This document shows, one piece after another, positions 60,705 to 64,000 of a stretch of 64,000 nucleotides of DNA. How positions within the stretch are numbered: position 1 is the stretch's first letter; every line of letters starts with the position of its first letter. The notes under the pieces were generated by a model. The model did no database searches. It saw only the letters and a list, made by a program, of their open reading frames with translations, and had not been told where the DNA came from. The DNA lies in NCBI GenBank assembly GCA_016177735.1, contig JACOUS010000032.1, positions 1 to 64,000 of the forward strand, written 5' to 3'. The position numbers were made by a program, and so were the translations under genes. The DNA is from Ignavibacteriales bacterium. GTDB taxonomy: Bacteria; Bacteroidota; Ignavibacteria; Ignavibacteriales; Melioribacteraceae.

Positions 60705-61790
60705 ATGGAAAAACGAATTTATAATTTAAGCGCTGGTCCGGCGATATTACCCGAAGAAGTTTTGCTCGATGCTCAGAAAGATTTGTATTCCTACAAGGGA
60801 AGTGGAATGAGCGTGATGGAAATGAGCCACCGCGGAAAAATTTTTGACGGGATTATTAAAGATGCAGATGCAGACTTGCGCAAACTTTTGAGCATCGGCG
60901 ATGATTATGCCGTGTTGTTTTTACAAGGCGGTGCAACTTTGCAATTCTCAATGGTTCCGCTCAACTTGATGCCGCCGAAAAATAAAGCAGATTACATAGT
61001 TACCGGCTCGTGGGCAAAAAAATCTGTTAAAGAAGCAAAGAGAGTCGGCGCCGTAAATATTGCGGCAACAACAGAGAGTGAAAGCTTTGTACGCATTCCG
61101 AAACAATCGGAATTAAAACTCGATCCGGATGCATCGTATGTTCACTTCACTTCCAACAATACAATTTACGGAACAGAGTGGCGCAGCGAACCCGAAGTTG
61201 GAAATGTTCCGCTTATATGTGATGCTTCCTCGGATTTTCTTCACAAGAAACTTGATATCGACAAGTACGGATTGATCTACGCCGGTGCGCAGAAAAATAT
61301 CGGTCCGGCTGGAGTTACGGTTGTGATTATCAGAAAAGATCTTTTGGAAAGAAGCACCGATTCGCTTCATACATACATGAACTACAAAATTCACGCAGAG
61401 AACGATTCGATGTACAACACGCCTACAACATTCGGCATTTACATTGCCGGATTAGTTTTCAAGTGGTTGTTAAATATGGGCGGGCTCGATGAAATGTACA
61501 AGCGCAATTTGGATAAAGCTAAAGTTTTGTACGATGCTATCGATGCAAGCGGCGGCTACTACAAAGGAACTACTGTCGTAGAAGACCGTTCATTGATGAA
61601 CGTAACTTATCGTCTGCCGAACGAAGAACTCGAAAAGAAATTTATTGACGAAGCAAAGAAAAAAGGATTTGACGGATTGAAAGGACACAGATCGGTCGGC
61701 GGAATACGTGCATCAATCTACAACGCTTTCCCGAAAAAAGGAGTCGAAGATTTGGTAGCATTCATGGAAGATTTTAAGAAGAATAATTGA
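60705..61790 (+). CDS. serC: Phosphoserine aminotransferase
   Basis: A 361-residue PLP enzyme that converts 3-phosphohydroxypyruvate and glutamate to phosphoserine (serine pathway), and may act in pyridoxine synthesis. It starts 'YNLSAGPAILPEEVLLDAQKDL', and the PLP lysine is Lys197 in 'LIYAGAQKNIGPAGVTVVIIRKDLL'. Other motifs: 'FLQGGATLQFSMVPLNL', 'HFTSNNTIYGTEW' and C-terminal 'KGFDGLKGHRSVGGIRASIYNAFPKKGVEDLVAFM'. A strong GGAGAAAGG Shine-Dalgarno precedes the ATG. The lipoprotein gene begins 1 nt after its stop. Confidence 0.97.
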   Translation: MEKRIYNLSAGPAILPEEVLLDAQKDLYSYKGSGMSVMEMSHRGKIFDGIIKDADADLRKLLSIGDDYAVLFLQGGATLQFSMVPLNLMPPKNKADYIVTGSWAKKSVKEAKRVGAVNIAATTESESFVRIPKQSELKLDPDASYVHFTSNNTIYGTEWRSEPEVGNVPLICDASSDFLHKKLDIDKYGLIYAGAQKNIGPAGVTVVIIRKDLLERSTDSLHTYMNYKIHAENDSMYNTPTTFGIYIAGLVFKWLLNMGGLDEMYKRNLDKAKVLYDAIDASGGYYKGTTVVEDRSLMNVTYRLPNEELEKKFIDEAKKKGFDGLKGHRSVGGIRASIYNAFPKKGVEDLVAFMEDFKKNN

Positions 61791-61791
61791 T

Positions 61792-62241
61792 ATGAGATTT
61801 ATAAATCGGAATTCTAGTAGGGGTCGAATATATTCGACCCTTTTTTTAATTGTAATTTTTTTCGCGGCTTGTTCAAACGACGAAGAGAAACTCGAACTCT
61901 TTTCTGCGGAAGCGTTTGCATATTCAATCAACCCGGGCTGGGAATTAAATGCAACATGCCGCGTTAAAGGTTTTGTACAGAATGAGAGCGGCGAAATCTA
62001 TTCCGTAAAACTTTCTTATACAGTTGATTTAAAAACTCCCGAAGGAAAACTTCTCGAAGGAATCGGTGACGGATTGATTGACGAAAAATCAAAAGAGAAA
62101 TTCGCCGATCTGCCCATCGAAACTCAAGCTGAACTCGATTCAGCATATCTGCCCGGCAAGTACAAAATCATTTTCAATGTAACAGATGATTTTTCGCAGA
62201 AGAAAATCTCGATTGAGAAAGAATTTGAATTGAGTGAATAA
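61792..62241 (+). CDS. Lipoprotein directly after serC
   Basis: A 149-residue lipoprotein: MRFINRNSSRGRIYSTLFLI followed by VIFFAACS, with the lipobox Cys at residue 27, then a beta-rich domain ('AYSINPGWELNATCRVKGFVQNESGEIYSVKLSYTVDLKTPEGKLLEGIGDG', in part), likely on the periplasmic side of the outer membrane. The family is unknown. The codons for residues 10-19 form a perfect palindrome with a following T-run (see the terminator at 61821). The ATG is 1 nt after the serC stop, with no space for its own Shine-Dalgarno, so translation should be coupled to serC. Confidence 0.7.
   Translation: MRFINRNSSRGRIYSTLFLIVIFFAACSNDEEKLELFSAEAFAYSINPGWELNATCRVKGFVQNESGEIYSVKLSYTVDLKTPEGKLLEGIGDGLIDEKSKEKFADLPIETQAELDSAYLPGKYKIIFNVTDDFSQKKISIEKEFELSE
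61821..61847 (+). terminator. Terminator-like palindrome within the lipoprotein signal-peptide codons
   Basis: GGGTCGAATATATTCGACCC (61821-61840) is a perfect 20-bp palindrome followed by seven T. This is the shape of an intrinsic terminator for serC, 31 bp past the serC stop, yet it lies inside the lipoprotein frame. It may act as an attenuator letting only some transcripts reach the lipoprotein. Confidence 0.65.
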
Positions 62242-62264
62242 ATTCTAAAAACACACCTTGAATT

Positions 62265-62292
62265 GTAAAGACGGGATATATCCCGTCTTTAC
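62265..62292. terminator. Perfect 28-bp palindrome, terminator/dispersed repeat
   Basis: GTAAAGACGGGATA pairs fully with TATCCCGTCTTTAC: 14-bp arms, no loop. It lies between the lipoprotein stop (62241) and the T9SS protein stop (62320, minus), so it can end both. Palindromes of the type GTA.AGACG...CGTCT.TAC are a widely scattered class of intergenic repeat. Confidence 0.75.
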
Positions 62293-62319
62293 GGTTGCGT
62301 AATAAAAATTACCGGTGGC

Positions 62320-64000
62320 TCATTTAAGTAAAACCATTTTTTTTACAGACTGATAAGAACCAACAGTTAGAGTGTAGAAATACACTCCGGATGATAGTTG
62401 TAAGTTGTTGGTAGAAAGTTGAACAGAATAGTGTCCGGATTGTTTGTACTCATTTATAAGAGTTGTTACTTCTCTTCCTAGAATGTCAAAGACCTTCAAG
62501 CCTACAAACGCGAAATTAGGAACTAGAAACTCAATTGTTGTTGATGGATTAAACGGGTTCGGATAATTCTGTTCCAAAGAAAAAGATTGCGGCAATGAAT
62601 TTTCTTGTTCAACATCTGTAACAGTTCCTTCGTAAAATACCAATCCAACTCCGGGCGAATACATTTGTCCGGTTGCCAGCACAACACTTGTATTATTTCC
62701 ATTGATGAATGCAAACTGCCCGCCCTGATTTTGCGGCAGCATGTAAATTCTTGTTCCTTCTTTTGTGTAAAGTTCGTTAAACAAAAGTAAATAGTTGTTG
62801 TCTTTCGAAAAGTATCCGGCTTTAGTACCTTTAACTCTCCATGATGGCTTGCCGGTCGTAACATCAAAAACCCAAACGCCCCCGAATGCAGAAGCGGCAA
62901 TTTGTTTGCCGTCGCGAGAAAATTCAAGCCACTGTCCAATTACACCCGGATCAAAATCCCAAACTTTTGAGCCGTTGCTTGTGTTGATTACGGTTGTCTC
63001 GCCGCTTTTTACCATCGATGCGATCAAGCTTTCATCGGGTGATAATTGCAATCCGTAATGAAGAGGCCACGAATAAATGTAAGATTTCCAAACTACCGAG
63101 CCGTCTGCAGTGTTAACTTTATAAAGCCACGGATCGCTTCCGATGTAAACGTAATTATCATCGGAGGAGAACCTGACATTTCTAACTTGTCCGGCAGCGA
63201 ATTTAGTCCACAATAAATTTCCGGTTTGTAAATCAAGAAGATAAAAATCTCCCTCGCCGCTGCCGAGACCGATATACTTATTTGTGTTCGAGATTCTTAT
63301 TTCGTTGCTGTTGTGCCCGATAAAAAATGAACCGGTTGGAAAGTTTTGTATGTCGAAATTTTTTTCCCACACTACTGCTGGCGAAGAAGTTTCGAGCAAA
63401 ATAATTTTAGGTTGGGTGATATGCTTCTGTGCATAAGCTGCGAAATTACCGTCACGGCTGATTGAAATTCCCCACGATTCGTAACCCATCGGGTGTTCCC
63501 AAATTTTTGTGCCGTCCGGTTTGTAAAGAAATAATTTGCTCTCAGTTCTCAAATTTTCGTTGTACCAAATTTCCATTCCTTGCGTCAGAAGAATTTTGCT
63601 TTCATCATCCGAAACAGCGCCTTGCCAAAATCCGAAATCGGAATTGATCGAAGCCTTGGTTTGAAAATTTACGCTGTAAAATTTTGCACGCGTTAAAACT
63701 ATCTGGTATTGCCCGGCTTGGTCCAAATCGACAAACTGATATGCATCGTTGTAACCGTCTTTACTTGCTTTAATCATCCATTTGGTATTGTACGGAACAG
63801 AATAACTGAACTCGCCGTTGTTATTTGTTCCGTTGGGCAGACTGAAATCTGAACCGGTATCGAGATTCATCTGAACATTCGGAATCGGGCTGCCGTTTTC
63901 ATCTACCACTTTTCCACGAACAGAGTACGAGCCTGAAATATTATTTTTATCAATTACGGTAATTGAATACGCTGCTGTTGCGGAAATTGAATCTGCATTA
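62320..64000 (-). CDS. T9SS-exported beta-propeller protein, N-terminus beyond window
   Basis: The frame is open through the right edge; a GTG at 63909 is internal, since coding continues upstream (NADSISATAAYSITVIDKNN..). Visible domains: an end of an Ig-like domain, a carboxypeptidase-regulatory-like domain ('YSVRGKVVDENGSPIPNVQMNLDT'), a PQQ/WD-like propeller with repeated 'SPDESLIASMVKSGETTVINTSNGSKVWDF', and a C-terminal type A sorting domain ('NYPNPFNPSTTIEFLVPN' .. 'VKVFDILGREV'-type, ending 'SVKKMVLLK'). The sorting domain sends the protein through the type IX secretion system to the surface. Substrate unknown. Confidence 0.92.
   Translation of the reverse strand, partial: NADSISATAAYSITVIDKNNISGSYSVRGKVVDENGSPIPNVQMNLDTGSDFSLPNGTNNNGEFSYSVPYNTKWMIKASKDGYNDAYQFVDLDQAGQYQIVLTRAKFYSVNFQTKASINSDFGFWQGAVSDDESKILLTQGMEIWYNENLRTESKLFLYKPDGTKIWEHPMGYESWGISISRDGNFAAYAQKHITQPKIILLETSSPAVVWEKNFDIQNFPTGSFFIGHNSNEIRISNTNKYIGLGSGEGDFYLLDLQTGNLLWTKFAAGQVRNVRFSSDDNYVYIGSDPWLYKVNTADGSVVWKSYIYSWPLHYGLQLSPDESLIASMVKSGETTVINTSNGSKVWDFDPGVIGQWLEFSRDGKQIAASAFGGVWVFDVTTGKPSWRVKGTKAGYFSKDNNYLLLFNELYTKEGTRIYMLPQNQGGQFAFINGNNTSVVLATGQMYSPGVGLVFYEGTVTDVEQENSLPQSFSLEQNYPNPFNPSTTIEFLVPNFAFVGLKVFDILGREVTTLINEYKQSGHYSVQLSTNNLQLSSGVYFYTLTVGSYQSVKKMVLLK

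Noticed and set aside
1-64000. CRISPR array, rRNA, tRNA, prophage or intact IS
   Set aside because: No regularly spaced repeats, no rRNA-like or tRNA-like sequence, and no transposase or phage gene were seen.

Overview
The window is an AT-rich bacterial chromosome segment. It has many short intergenic hairpin repeats, TTG/GTG starts, Shine-Dalgarno sites of the AGGAG type, and at least two promoters with a good TTGACA box. The protein at the right edge ends in a type A type-IX-secretion (T9SS) sorting domain with the motif YPNPFNPSTTI. Together with the many lipoproteins, TolB-propeller and GH20/GH125 enzymes, this points to the FCB group, most likely Ignavibacteria (Melioribacter/Ignavibacterium-like). 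That placement is an inference. No rRNA, tRNA, CRISPR array or intact insertion sequence was seen.

Layout. (1) 1-4.7 kb, minus: a ferrous-iron operon (two feoA, feoB, a 53-aa Cys-rich FeoB companion, a small helical ORF), then a structured leader and an OprB-like porin. A sigma70-type promoter with an overlapping TTAGTCTAA palindrome precedes it. (2) 4.7-11.4 kb: EamA exporter (apparent ATT start), half-size TSUP protein, secreted M1 aminopeptidase, GYD protein, NTF2-like lipoprotein, a frameshifted TfoX-like pseudogene, inorganic pyrophosphatase and an APC permease. (3) 11.7-18.7 kb: ion transport, with a Pit transporter carrying a PhoU-like tail, two 36-residue single-helix peptides, a KimA-like KUP-superfamily protein and a Kup potassium transporter. 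(4) 18.9-23.9 kb: glycan turnover (GH125 exo-mannosidase, GH20 hexosaminidase with PA14). (5) 24-26.2 kb: pilin-like protein, ECF sigma factor and FecR-type anti-sigma. (6) 26.2-36.2 kb: small secreted proteins, a possible structured RNA or MITE, an HEXXH protein, a tricorn-like protease, and the archaeal-type amidotransferase pair GatE-GatD.

(7) 36.5-42.7 kb: PIN-PhoH ATPase, succinate-semialdehyde-type dehydrogenase overlapping a WYL regulator, DUF1801, DinB and Tag DNA glycosylase. (8) 42.8-47 kb: ammonium transporter with an outer-membrane protein, a LytTR regulator with a degenerate receiver, and an archaeal-type AAA ATPase behind a strong palindrome. (9) 47-52.8 kb: alaS, a second ECF sigma/RskA-like anti-sigma pair and a double-PspC protein. 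(10) 53-57 kb: DUF2905, NCS2 purine permease, OsmC, DUF2203, and a MarR-pirin pair with promoter/operator structure. (11) 57-64 kb: TlpA-like thioredoxin, DUF1015-serC, a lipoprotein whose signal peptide is encoded by a terminator-like palindrome, and the truncated T9SS cargo protein.

The most notable points are the bacterial GatDE pair, the structured element at 27.2 kb with two mutually exclusive stems, the leader between feo and the porin, the two tiny membrane peptides ahead of the potassium transporters, the terminator inside a signal-peptide coding sequence, and the number of different short palindromic repeat families. All positions and motifs were read by eye; family names come from remembered family features, not from searches.
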